Source: Mumia xiangluensis (GTDB lineage: Bacteria; Actinomycetota; Actinomycetes; Propionibacteriales; Nocardioidaceae). Taken from it: a DNA stretch of 64,000 nucleotides. The notes under the pieces are model-generated. The model was not told the DNA's origin. It was given only the letters and a program-made list of their open reading frames with translations, and searched no databases. How positions within the stretch are numbered: the first letter of the stretch is position 1; each line of letters starts with the position of its first letter. The stretch is from contig NZ_WJYO01000003.1 of assembly GCF_010994095.1 (NCBI RefSeq), forward strand, positions 434,001-498,000, in the 5' to 3' direction. Of this stretch, positions 1-7,278 are shown in pieces. The position numbers were made by a program, and so were the translations under genes.

Positions 1-203
1 CCGCCCCTGACCGTGCCGGGCAGGTAGCCCCGGGCGCGAGGATCAGCTCCGCTTCAGCCGGTCGTCCTCGCCGCAGATCGGTAGTGCCGGCGCCGCCTCG
101 GTACGCTGCGCCGACGCACTCCGGTCCCGCCGTTGCCAGCGTGGCAGCGGGTCCCCCAAGGTGGGGGCATGGCGGGGGTCGTGAGCCGACGGACGGAGAG
201 CGG

Positions 204-674
204 ATGACCGACGACGAGGGCGTGCATGTCGAGACCGAAGCCGAGCGGCTCACGCGCAACTGGAACGAGCTCCTCCAGGAGCTCCGGGTCGCCCAGACCG
301 GCGTCCAGATCCTCACCGCGTTCCTGCTGACGATCCCGTTCACCCCGCGCTTCGACGACCTGTCCGACGGCCAGGAGATCGTCTACCTCGCCGTGCTGTC
401 CGGCTCGGTGGCGGCGACCGCGCTTCTCGTGGCCCCGGTCGCCATGCACCGCGCGCTGTTCCGCAAGGGCCAGCGGCCGTGGCTCGTGAGCGCGGCTCAC
501 GTGTGCGCCAGCGTGGGTCTGGCTGCCCTGGCCGTGACCGTCTCTGGCGTGATGTGGCTCGTCTTCGACGTCGTCATCGGACCGTCCTGGGCGTGGGCCG
601 CCTTCGGAGCGTCGGCGTTCCTGTTCGGCGCGCTCTGGATCGGTCTGCCGCTGCTCAACCGGAACACCCGCTGA
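204..674 (+). CDS. DUF6328-type four-helix membrane protein
   Basis: A 156-residue protein with a short charged N-terminus (MTDDEGVHVETEAERLTRNW) followed by about four hydrophobic segments, roughly residues 35-50, 65-85, 97-125 and 128-150. The acidic/arginine start and the VQILTAFLLTIPFTPRF stretch resemble the DUF6328 family of actinobacterial membrane proteins, whose role is unknown. I chose the ATG at 204 because GGAG lies just upstream; an in-frame extension to 84 lacks membrane or family features. It converges with the GAF-ANTAR gene, leaving 13 bases between them. Confidence 0.8.
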   Translation: MTDDEGVHVETEAERLTRNWNELLQELRVAQTGVQILTAFLLTIPFTPRFDDLSDGQEIVYLAVLSGSVAATALLVAPVAMHRALFRKGQRPWLVSAAHVCASVGLAALAVTVSGVMWLVFDVVIGPSWAWAAFGASAFLFGALWIGLPLLNRNTR

Positions 675-687
675 CGGCGGCGCTGCT

Positions 688-1371
688 TCAGCGGGACTGC
701 GGGAGCCGTCGGGTCGACACGAGCATCTCGGCGACCGCGCGCAGCTTGACGTTGTGTCCCTGGGAGTAGCGCCTGAGGACCTCGAACGCGCGGGTCTCGT
801 CGAGCCCGAAGCGTTCCATCAGGATCCCCTGCGCCTGCCCGATCAGCTTGCGCGCGTCGAGCGCGAGGTTGAGGTTCGCCTCCTGCTCGGAACGCGCGAT
901 GGCGATCGCCGCGTGCCGGGCGAACAGGTGCGCGAGTGCCGCGTCGTCCTCGTCGAAGAAGCGCGGCTCCTTGGAGTAGAGAGAGACGACGCCGATGCGA
1001 CGGCCGTCGTGGGACAGACTGACCGCGAGGAGGCTCGCGTAACCCAGGGCTGCGACCGCGTCCGTCCACCGGGGCCACCGGGTCTCCCGTGTCAGGTCCC
1101 CGGAGCGCAGCGTCTGGTCCCACTCGCCATTCCTGCACGGCCCTTCGTCGAGCTCGTTCTGCAGCTCGTCGAACCGGACGATGACGTCGCCCGTCGCTGC
1201 CACCGTCTCGAGGCGTCCGCCGCGGCGGAGCATCGTCACCCCGGCCTGATCCATCTGGAGCGTCTCGCAGAGGTACTTGATGACCTGCTCGGCGGTCTCC
1301 TGCGGGGACTCAGCAGCATGGAGCTCGACGGCGAGGTCGGCGAGCTCCTGGGGGTCGAGGTCATCTGCCAT
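688..1371 (-). CDS. GAF and ANTAR domain regulator
   Basis: A 227-residue cytoplasmic regulator. An N-terminal GAF sensor domain (about residues 15-150, with the typical DEGPC motif) is followed by a C-terminal ANTAR RNA-binding domain (about 160-220: IGQAQGILMERFGLDETRAFEVLRRYSQ). ANTAR proteins bind paired hairpins in nascent mRNA and prevent termination. The GAF ligand cannot be told from sequence. The ATG at 1371 (MADDLDPQEL) is preceded by AGGAAGCAGGGA; an upstream in-frame ATG at 1449 would add 26 low-complexity residues. A second GAF-ANTAR protein lies at 24399. Confidence 0.88.
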   Translation of the reverse strand: MADDLDPQELADLAVELHAAESPQETAEQVIKYLCETLQMDQAGVTMLRRGGRLETVAATGDVIVRFDELQNELDEGPCRNGEWDQTLRSGDLTRETRWPRWTDAVAALGYASLLAVSLSHDGRRIGVVSLYSKEPRFFDEDDAALAHLFARHAAIAIARSEQEANLNLALDARKLIGQAQGILMERFGLDETRAFEVLRRYSQGHNVKLRAVAEMLVSTRRLPQSR

Positions 1372-1445
1372 GTCGTCCCTGCTTCCTGAGGACCACGACG
1401 ACACCTCGACTCTAGTCCGGTCGTCGTCGGCGTGACCAGCGCCGT

Positions 1446-1688
1446 TCACGCCTGGTTCGCGAGATCGACCCCGGTGCTCTCGCGTGCGCAGTGGGCGCAG
1501 CAGAACACTTGCTCACCGATCTGCTGCCGGTGGCCGACCACCCGGCACCCGCAGTGCGCGCACACAGGCGCGACGGCGTGGATCGCGCACTCGAAGCTGT
1601 CGAAGATGGAGGTCCGGCCGTCGGCGGTGGTGATCGTGAAGGCGTCCCCGTCGTCGTTGCCGCACACGCTGCAGGTGGTCATGCTCAT
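1446..1688 (-). CDS. Small Cys/His-rich putative zinc-binding protein
   Basis: An 80-residue module with cysteine pairs: CSVCGND near the N-terminus, FECAIH, CAHCGCRVVGH and CCAHCARES. This resembles a small stand-alone actinobacterial/proteobacterial protein believed to bind zinc; its role is unknown. It is written separately because AAGGACC sits 6-8 bases upstream of ATGAGCATG at 1688, so independent translation is likely even though the glycosyltransferase frame runs straight into it. In an alternative frame a TGA overlaps this ATG (TGATG), as in a normal coupled pair. Confidence 0.6.
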   Translation of the reverse strand: MSMTTCSVCGNDDGDAFTITTADGRTSIFDSFECAIHAVAPVCAHCGCRVVGHRQQIGEQVFCCAHCARESTGVDLANQA

Positions 1689-2651
1689 CACAGGTCCTTC
1701 CATCGTGCGAGGGCGCCTCGCACGAACGGGTGGATCGGGCGGTCGGTCAGAGTCCGGACGCGGGTCCCAGGAGTGCTGACCGTCGGCGAGGTCGACGATG
1801 CGCGACTGAACCTCGACGTCGTGGCCGACGCGGCGCCGGACGGCGAGCGCTCCTGGAAGCCGGAGGAGCGCGTCGGCCACGCCGAGCGATCCCGCCCGTC
1901 CCTCACGGATGTGCCGTACGGCCCGGAGGACGACGGTCCGCGTCGGCAGTCTCATGACCGCGGTCAGCACGTCGTTGCGCGCGAGGCGACGCCGCCGCCG
2001 TCCGGTCGCCCTCCCTGGAGCGGGGAGGTGGCGGACCACGACGTCGTCGAGGTAGCACAGACGGTGACCGGCGTCCGCGAGGTCCAGCGCCACGCGCTCC
2101 TCCTCGCCGTGGATCTGGATCAGCGCGTCGAATCCGCCGACGGCCAGCAGCGCGTCGCGGCGGACCACGACGGCGCGCGCCATGAAGCCGAGGACCGTCG
2201 TCCCTGGCTGCGACGGGAGCCGCGGGAGCGGTGACCGGGCGAGCAGCTCGCAGAACGGGTCGGGTGTGGAGTTCTCACCGACGAGCACCCGCGCCGCGAC
2301 GAGCGCGATGGAGGGGTGAGCGTCGAGGACGTCCGCAGCGAGCGCCAGCGACCCCGGCGTCCACCACGAGTCGTCGTCCGCGAACGCGACGTACGGCGAC
2401 CGAGCAGCTCGCGTCCCGACGTTCCACGCGACTGCGCCCGCATTCTTCTCGAGCTCGATCACTCGTGCGTCGGGCGCGATCCGGCGCGCGGTGTCGGACG
2501 AGCCGTCGTTGGAGGCGTTGTCGACGACGATGAGCGGCGCGTGGTTGTGCGCGAGCGAGCGCTCCAGGCGGGAGCGGCCGTCGTGCGTGATCACCACCGT
2601 CGTGACCCGGTCGTCCGTTGCGGTGGGGTGCGCTGCGGATGAGATGCCCAT
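1446..2651 (-). CDS. Family 2 glycosyltransferase, in frame with a metal-binding tail
   Basis: An open frame of 401 residues. Residues 1-~290 are a GT2 (GT-A fold) transferase: VTTVVITHDGR start, VVDNASNDGS nucleotide-sugar motif, FADDDSWW as the DXD region, then EEERVALDLADAGHRLCYLDD. It should move a sugar from a nucleotide donor to an unknown acceptor. After about residue 293 the sequence turns proline/arginine rich (DSDRPPDPPVRARRPR), and with no stop it enters an 80-residue Cys-rich protein that has its own ribosome site and ATG. Either a true fusion or loss of the transferase stop codon is possible. The start has only a weak ribosome site; GTG further in is an alternative. Confidence 0.75.
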   Translation of the reverse strand: MGISSAAHPTATDDRVTTVVITHDGRSRLERSLAHNHAPLIVVDNASNDGSSDTARRIAPDARVIELEKNAGAVAWNVGTRAARSPYVAFADDDSWWTPGSLALAADVLDAHPSIALVAARVLVGENSTPDPFCELLARSPLPRLPSQPGTTVLGFMARAVVVRRDALLAVGGFDALIQIHGEEERVALDLADAGHRLCYLDDVVVRHLPAPGRATGRRRRRLARNDVLTAVMRLPTRTVVLRAVRHIREGRAGSLGVADALLRLPGALAVRRRVGHDVEVQSRIVDLADGQHSWDPRPDSDRPPDPPVRARRPRTMEGPVMSMTTCSVCGNDDGDAFTITTADGRTSIFDSFECAIHAVAPVCAHCGCRVVGHRQQIGEQVFCCAHCARESTGVDLANQA

Positions 2652-2753
2652 GGGTGCTCGGTTCCCATCCTGCTCTGGTCCATTCGACCGCGAGCGGGTC
2701 AGGCATGAGCAGCGCGTCGTCCCCAGCGGTCGTCTGCTTCGCTGTGCCGACGG

Positions 2754-3026
2754 TCAGCTGCCGGGCCACTCCCCCGTGATGCGCTGGAACCCCTTGGCGC
2801 CGGCCCGGTCGATCGTCGCCTTGACGACCGCGTAGATCATCCCCTGGATCGCTGCGGCGAGGAGGATCTCCCGCCAGCCGTACGAGCCCGCGAGCGGGTC
2901 CGGCTTCTCGTCCTCGTCGGAGATCTTCTTCCACACCTGCTTGAAGACCATCCCCGCGGCCAGACCGCCGAGCATCCCGGAGATCAGTCCGACCGGCCTG
3001 TACGCCAGCTTCGCCGCCTTCGCCAT
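2754..3026 (-). CDS. DUF4235 membrane protein
   Basis: About 90 residues: MAKAAKLAYRPVGLISGMLG, then GLAAGMVFKQVWKKISDEDE, a charged loop, and WREILLAAAIQGMIYAVVKATIDRAG. This is the DUF4235 pattern: a small inner-membrane protein with two hydrophobic segments, function unknown, often in actinobacterial stress loci. The ATG at 3026 overlaps the TGA of the upstream gene (TGATG), which argues for translational coupling; a GTG one codon upstream is possible. Confidence 0.85.
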   Translation of the reverse strand: MAKAAKLAYRPVGLISGMLGGLAAGMVFKQVWKKISDEDEKPDPLAGSYGWREILLAAAIQGMIYAVVKATIDRAGAKGFQRITGEWPGS

Positions 3027-3262
3027 CACATGCTCCGCTCGCCCGGAGCGACGGTCTCGTCGGGCGTGATCGTCTTCTCCGGCGGGAGGCCCGGCTCGCT
3101 CGGTTCGCTCGGGTACGGCTCGTTCGGCCGCGGCGTCCCCGGGCTGGTGCGCGGATCGGTCGCGGGATCCGTGACCGGGTCGTCCCTGGTCGGCTCCGTC
3201 TTCGGCTCGTCGCCGCCGGAGCGAGGCACTTCCGGCAGGTCCTGGTTCGCGCTGGCAGTCAT
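3026..3262 (-). CDS. Proline/threonine-rich hypothetical protein
   Basis: A 78-residue, probably disordered protein of Pro, Glu, Asp, Thr and Ser (for example TEPTRDDPVTDPATDPRTSP). It has no recognisable domain or signal peptide. Support as a gene comes from coupling to DUF4235 (TGATG) and from position in a same-strand run after topoisomerase IB. Its composition is compatible with real coding, but low-complexity GC-rich DNA can also stay open by chance. Confidence 0.5.
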   Translation of the reverse strand: MTASANQDLPEVPRSGGDEPKTEPTRDDPVTDPATDPRTSPGTPRPNEPYPSEPSEPGLPPEKTITPDETVAPGERSM

Positions 3263-3303
3263 GTGCTGCCGGTGCCCGCCCGCTCGTGAACCATGCGTGC
3301 TGC

Positions 3304-4314
3304 TCAGGTCTCCGTCAACAGCTTCAGCACCGCGCGCTCCAGCACCGGACGATCGCGCTCGTCGTCGAGGCTGGGACCGATGCGCTGGAGCGCCGGCGCG
3401 ATCGTCACGCCCTCCTCGAACAGCTCGACGACCCGCGGGTTCACGTAGGACGACCGGGCCACGGTCGGTGTGTTGCCGAGCACGTCGGCGACCTCACGCA
3501 TCGTCGCGGCGACGGCGCGCCGGCGAGCGGTGGTGGATCTCGACGCCTCGTCCACAGCGGCGAGCGAGACCGCCGCGAGCACCGTCGCGTGCCACGTGCG
3601 GAAGTCTTTCGCGGTCATGTCGGCACACACGCGCTCCTGCAGGTAGGCGTTCACGTCGACGCTCGCGAGCTCGCTCCAGCGCCGACGCTCCTGGAAGGCG
3701 AGCAGCGTCTCCCCGTCGCGGCGCCGGCGCATCGGACCGATGACCTCGTACGCCCGCGGGTCGGCCACGATCACCCGCTGGGCGACGCCCGCCTTGCCCT
3801 CGTACGCGAACTCCATCGTGGCCCTGTCCCGGCGCAGCGTGACGTGGTTCTTGCGCAGCGTCGCCAGGCCGTACCCTCCGCCCTCGGCGGCGTAGCGGTC
3901 GTTGCCGATACGGAACAGCCCGCGGTCGAGCAGGCGGAAGGCGGCACCCAGAGCGCGCTCACGCGGCACGCCTGCTGCATCGAGGTCGCGCAGCACCCGT
4001 TCGCGCCCCGCGGGCAGCCGGTGCGCCACCTCCAGGACACGCTCGTGCTTCTCCTGCTCCATGCGCTCGCGCCACAACGGGTGATAGAGGTACTGGACGC
4101 GTCCCGCGGCGTCGCGCCCGGTCGCCTGCAGGTGGCCCGACGGCCAGCGGCAGATCCAGACCTCCTCCCATGCGGGCGGGATCGCGAGCGCTACGCAGCG
4201 CTCACGATCCGCCCCTCCGAGAGGCTGGCCGAGCTCGTCGAGGTACTGGAAGCCGCGTCCTGCCCGTCGCCTCGTCCAACCCCGCTCGTTGCGCGAGACG
4301 GTCCGGAACCTCAT
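3304..4314 (-). CDS. DNA topoisomerase IB
   Basis: A 336-residue poxvirus-like type IB topoisomerase, which relaxes DNA through a 3'-phosphotyrosyl intermediate without ATP. The N-terminal DNA-binding part is at about 20-85; the catalytic part holds FRIGNDRYA (about 134-142), YEGKAGV (Lys 174), DFRTWHAT (Arg 239) and LGNTPTVARSSYVNP with nucleophile Tyr290. Asn in LGNT where vaccinia has His is usual in bacterial members. It lies 9 bases after the sigma gene stop on the same strand, so the two are probably cotranscribed. Such enzymes are common in actinobacteria as an addition to gyrase and topoisomerase I. Confidence 0.92.
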   Translation of the reverse strand: MRFRTVSRNERGWTRRRAGRGFQYLDELGQPLGGADRERCVALAIPPAWEEVWICRWPSGHLQATGRDAAGRVQYLYHPLWRERMEQEKHERVLEVAHRLPAGRERVLRDLDAAGVPRERALGAAFRLLDRGLFRIGNDRYAAEGGGYGLATLRKNHVTLRRDRATMEFAYEGKAGVAQRVIVADPRAYEVIGPMRRRRDGETLLAFQERRRWSELASVDVNAYLQERVCADMTAKDFRTWHATVLAAVSLAAVDEASRSTTARRRAVAATMREVADVLGNTPTVARSSYVNPRVVELFEEGVTIAPALQRIGPSLDDERDRPVLERAVLKLLTET

Positions 4315-4323
4315 GCCGCGAGG

Positions 4324-5145
4324 CTACGCCGCGAGCAGGCCGTCACCGAGCTGCTCGCGCAGCTGGGCCGTGATCCGGCTGAGGATGCGGGACACCTGCA
4401 TCTGCGTCACACCGAGCTGGCCGGCGATCTGCTCCTGCGTCCACTGGTGGAAGTACCGCAGCGCGAGCGTCTCGCGGTCGCGGTCGCTGAGACCGCGGAC
4501 GAGCGGGGCGAGCGATGCCCGCTCCTCGGCGCGCGAGAACGCGTCGTCGACCTCGCCGAGGACGTCCGCGAGAGTTCCCACACCGTTGCCTCCCGGTGAG
4601 TCAAGCGAGGACGCGTGGTAGCAGCCGTCTGCGGCGATCGCCTCCTCGACCTCCGCCACGGCGATGTCGAGACGGTCGGCGACGTCGACCGGGCTCGGCG
4701 TCTCACCGAGCTCCTGGACGAGCTCCTCGATGCACGCGGTGACCTGCGCTCGCGTCTCCTGGACACGGCGCGCCGGACGGACCATCCAACAGCTGTCCCG
4801 GAACCAGCGACGAACCTCGCCGCGGATCGTCGGCACGGCGTACGTGAGGAAGTCGTGCCCGAGGCCGGGATCGAATCCGCGCGCGGCCTTGGCGAGCCCG
4901 ACGTAGGCGACCTGCTCGAGGTCGTCGGCATCGACTCCGCGGTTGCGGTAGTGCGAGGCGACCGCACGGGCCACCCGCATGTTGACCTCGACGAGGCGTG
5001 CGCGGATGAGCTCCCGCTCGGCGTCGTCGGCCTCGGCGAGGGAGTCGCACAGCTCGGTGGTCAGGGAACGACGGTCCAGATGGGCGACATCGAGCGGACG
5101 GTCGTCGGTGAACTCGTGGTGGGATGCAGATGCAGATACAGACAT
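4324..5145 (-). CDS. RNA polymerase sigma factor, SigB/SigF type
   Basis: A 273-residue group 3 sigma factor. Region 2 (about 50-120) contains NMRVARAVASHYRNRGVDADDLEQVAYVGLAKAARGFDP and FLTYAVPTIRGEVRRWFRD; region 3 is near 125-180; region 4 (about 210-262) has LSDRDRETLALRYFHQWTQEQIAGQLGVTQMQVSRI. The motifs match the general-stress SigB/SigF/SigG group. No anti-sigma or anti-anti-sigma gene lies next to it, so control must come from elsewhere. Its own upstream region holds GCAA-N15-GGGTAG, near the SigB promoter consensus, suggesting autoregulation. Confidence 0.9.
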   Translation of the reverse strand: MSVSASASHHEFTDDRPLDVAHLDRRSLTTELCDSLAEADDAERELIRARLVEVNMRVARAVASHYRNRGVDADDLEQVAYVGLAKAARGFDPGLGHDFLTYAVPTIRGEVRRWFRDSCWMVRPARRVQETRAQVTACIEELVQELGETPSPVDVADRLDIAVAEVEEAIAADGCYHASSLDSPGGNGVGTLADVLGEVDDAFSRAEERASLAPLVRGLSDRDRETLALRYFHQWTQEQIAGQLGVTQMQVSRILSRITAQLREQLGDGLLAA

Positions 5146-5191
5146 GACACGCTCCGACTGAGAGTTCGGGACGTGGCACTCTGTTTGACCA

Positions 5192-5216
5192 CTACCCTCT
5201 GTCTACCAGCCTTTGC
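5192..5216 (-). promoter_or_regulatory. Possible SigB-like promoter of the sigma gene
   Basis: On the minus strand GCAA (5216-5213), 15 bases, then GGGTAG (5197-5192), about 45 bases before the sigma ATG. The Streptomyces SigB consensus is GNNT-N14-16-GGGTAC/T, so the -35 lacks its T and the -10 ends in G. The same nine bases GGGTAGTGG precede the coiled-coil gene ending at 15259. Confidence 0.35.
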
Positions 5217-5244
5217 GGGTCGTGTCGACCGTCACGGTCGGCGG

Positions 5245-6003
5245 TCAGGGCCTCCAGAAGCCTTCGCCCGCGTGCGCCTCGGCGGCGGCGGCGGCCATGT
5301 CTCCCGTCCATGCAGGGCCGTGCCCGGGGAAGAGCGTGCTTGCCTGGACCTCGGCTATCGCGTCCAGCGAGTGCCGGGTCTCGGTACGGTCGTGCGAGAA
5401 CGGGCGGACGATCAGCTGCGGGCCGTGCCGCCGTGACACCGCGTGCCCCGTGATCAGGGCATCGCCGGAGACGAGCACGCCGGACCCTGGCAGGTGGTAG
5501 GCGGTGTGGCCGTCGGTGTGACCAGGCGTGGGCACGGCGACCGGCGCGCCCGGGAGGTCGACCTCGGCGGCGGGGTACTCGAGGGCTCCGGGGATCGCGA
5601 CGTCGTCGGTCCCGCCCAGCCGCATGATGTCGAGCAGCCACCCCACGGCACCGTGGCGCCAGATCATCATCGGCAGCTTCGCCGGGCCGAGCTGCTGCAG
5701 GTAGTCACGGCGTGCGTGCGCGACCTCGGTCTCGCCGGTCAGGACGTCGACGGCGTACGCCTCGGCGATCTTGGCGGCGCCGCCGAGGTGGTCGATGTGG
5801 GCGTGCGTCAGGAGGATCCCGCGGATGTCGCGCATCTGGTGCCCGATCTCGCGGACGGACCGCTCGACGTCCTCGGCGTTGCCGGGATAGCCGCCGTCGA
5901 TCAGCGTGAGGTCGTGCCCGTCCTCGACCAGCACCCAGTTCACGTGCTCGGTGGAGACCAGGTAGGCATCGCCGACACGCGTGATCGTGTAGGGAGTGGT
6001 CAC
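5245..6003 (-). CDS. MBL-fold metallohydrolase
   Basis: A 252-residue metallo-beta-lactamase-fold hydrolase with THAHIDHLGG (HxHxDH metal ligands), TPGHTDGHTAYH, SGDALITG and a final LFPGHGPAW. It probably acts on an ester or thioester; the substrate cannot be deduced. No signal peptide, so cytoplasmic. The GTG at 6003 overlaps the TGA of the upstream membrane-protein gene by four bases (GTGA), indicating coupling. The same frame stays open upstream to 6504, but that part is the antisense-like shadow of the membrane protein. Confidence 0.9.
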   Translation of the reverse strand: MTTPYTITRVGDAYLVSTEHVNWVLVEDGHDLTLIDGGYPGNAEDVERSVREIGHQMRDIRGILLTHAHIDHLGGAAKIAEAYAVDVLTGETEVAHARRDYLQQLGPAKLPMMIWRHGAVGWLLDIMRLGGTDDVAIPGALEYPAAEVDLPGAPVAVPTPGHTDGHTAYHLPGSGVLVSGDALITGHAVSRRHGPQLIVRPFSHDRTETRHSLDAIAEVQASTLFPGHGPAWTGDMAAAAAEAHAGEGFWRP

Positions 6004-6581
6004 CGGTGCTCCCCGTGCTCGTCGGACACCACCGGTCCTGCGAGGTCGGAGGCCTGCGGGAGCCGCTCCGAACGCGACCGCAGCGCCTCGTACCGTGCGA
6101 GAGCCCAGGCACGCGCATCGCGCAGCCACGACGTCGCAGCGGGGTCGAGCGTGGCGACGCGCATCGTGCGCGCCATGCGCGTGGTCACCCAGAAGCACAG
6201 GGGCAGAGGTCCTGACGCCAGGCCCAGCACGACGAGGATCATCCCCATCAGGAACCCCGCGCCGTGGTCGCTCATCACGACGGTCGGCGCGATCCACATC
6301 GCGGTGCCGAGGATGACGCAGCACACGAGCGCGATCTCGAACCGCGTCCAGCGCTCCTGCACGACGAGGACCAGGACGACCACGCCGGGGACGGCCAGCG
6401 CGACGACCAGGAGCGAGACCGGGAGGAACGCGACCGACCACACGAGCTCGACGAAGGACGCCCCGGCGACGTACAGGGAGGCCATCAGCACGGAGAGACC
6501 CCACGACGGCCCGACCACGGCAGCGGCGAACGCCGCCGCCTCCGCAAGCGTGATCGGGTCGCTGGTCCGCACCGCACCCAC
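6000..6581 (-). CDS. Hypothetical multi-pass membrane protein
   Basis: About 193 residues with four to five hydrophobic segments (AAAFAAAVVGPSWGLSVLMA, VAFLPVSLLVVALAVPGVVV, IALVCCVILGTAMWIAP, GFLMGMILVVLGLASG) and an arginine-rich cytoplasmic tail. No family recognised. I prefer the GTG at 6581 because GGAGG lies seven bases upstream; a GTG at 6605 would add eight residues. Coupled by GTGA to the MBL hydrolase. Confidence 0.75.
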   Translation of the reverse strand: MGAVRTSDPITLAEAAAFAAAVVGPSWGLSVLMASLYVAGASFVELVWSVAFLPVSLLVVALAVPGVVVLVLVVQERWTRFEIALVCCVILGTAMWIAPTVVMSDHGAGFLMGMILVVLGLASGPLPLCFWVTTRMARTMRVATLDPAATSWLRDARAWALARYEALRSRSERLPQASDLAGPVVSDEHGEHR

Positions 6582-6685
6582 CGAGTCGCCTCCGTCACCC
6601 CGCACCGGACGCGTCGACGAGCTGCACGCCCGATGCTGCGCCTGGCTGATCCCGCCGCGAACCTAGTGCGTCGCGTCGCGGTGCG

Positions 6686-7222
6686 TCAACCGATGGTCGA
6701 GGGTTCTGGACGTGGTGTCGCTGGGAAGTCGCCGGCCGCTGCGCGAAGGCGCTGAAGGAGGTCGAACGTGGCGTCCTGCTCCGCCGTGTCGAGGCCGGTG
6801 ATCGCGAAGTCGATCGCGGTCAGAGCCGCCGTCGCCTCCGCGACGAGCGCGCTGCCCGCAGGAGTCAGGGACGCGAGGGTACGACGCCGGTCACCGGGAT
6901 CGGCCTGGCGCCGCACGAGCCCCTGCGCCTCGAGCCGGTCGATCGCGTTGGTCACGGAGGTCGGGTGCACCATCAGCCGCTCGCCGATCTTGCTGAGCGG
7001 GAGCGACTGCGCCTGGCTGAAGGTCAGCAGCACGAGCACCTCGTAGCGGGCGAAGGTGATCGCGTACGGCTTCAGCGCCGCGTCGAGCTCGGCCAGGAGG
7101 AGCTGCTGGACCCGCATCACCGACGTGGCGAGCCGCATGGCGGTCGCGTCGCCGAAGTGCTGTTCCCACAGCGTGCCGGCGCGTTCGACGGGGTCGAACG
7201 GCAGGCGCGGATCGGCTGGCAT
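6686..7222 (-). CDS. MarR family transcriptional regulator
   Basis: A 178-residue winged-helix repressor: RYEVLVLLTFSQAQSLPLSKIGERL, recognition helix MVHPTSVTNAIDRLEAQGLVRR, wing DPGDRRRTLASLTPAG. It is divergent from icmF with only 56 bases between the ATGs, and a clean inverted repeat (TTGGA-AG-TCCAA) lies in that gap, so it most likely controls itself and icmF; an acyl-CoA could be the ligand (inference). ATG 7222 is chosen over 7264 because the longer form would run through the operator. Confidence 0.9.
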   Translation of the reverse strand: MPADPRLPFDPVERAGTLWEQHFGDATAMRLATSVMRVQQLLLAELDAALKPYAITFARYEVLVLLTFSQAQSLPLSKIGERLMVHPTSVTNAIDRLEAQGLVRRQADPGDRRRTLASLTPAGSALVAEATAALTAIDFAITGLDTAEQDATFDLLQRLRAAAGDFPATPRPEPSTIG

Positions 7223-7252
7223 GCGGCCGATCGTAGCCGCTCTCGACATTAC

Positions 7253-7264
7253 TTGGAAGTCCAA
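7253..7264. promoter_or_regulatory. MarR operator candidate between marR and icmF
   Basis: TTGGAAGTCCAA is a perfect inverted repeat (5-bp arms, 2-bp spacer), 15 bases before the icmF ATG. Its size and place suit a MarR dimer site blocking both divergent promoters. Confidence 0.6.
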
Positions 7265-7278
7265 CTATTTTATGTCCT

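Noticed and set aside
153-167. Short hairpin CCCCC-AAGGT-GGGGG before the first gene
   Set aside because: Only five G-C pairs and common by chance in such GC-rich DNA; the 1-203 stretch shows no other supported feature.
3272-3296. GCAT-N15-GGGCAC before the gene starting at 3262 as another SigB-like site
   Set aside because: The -10 lacks the T of GGGTA and lies only nine bases from the ATG; too weak to list.
5165-5220. Plus-strand GTTT with a later GGGTC as a SigF promoter
   Set aside because: Spacing of about 30 bases is far too long and no plus-strand gene follows.
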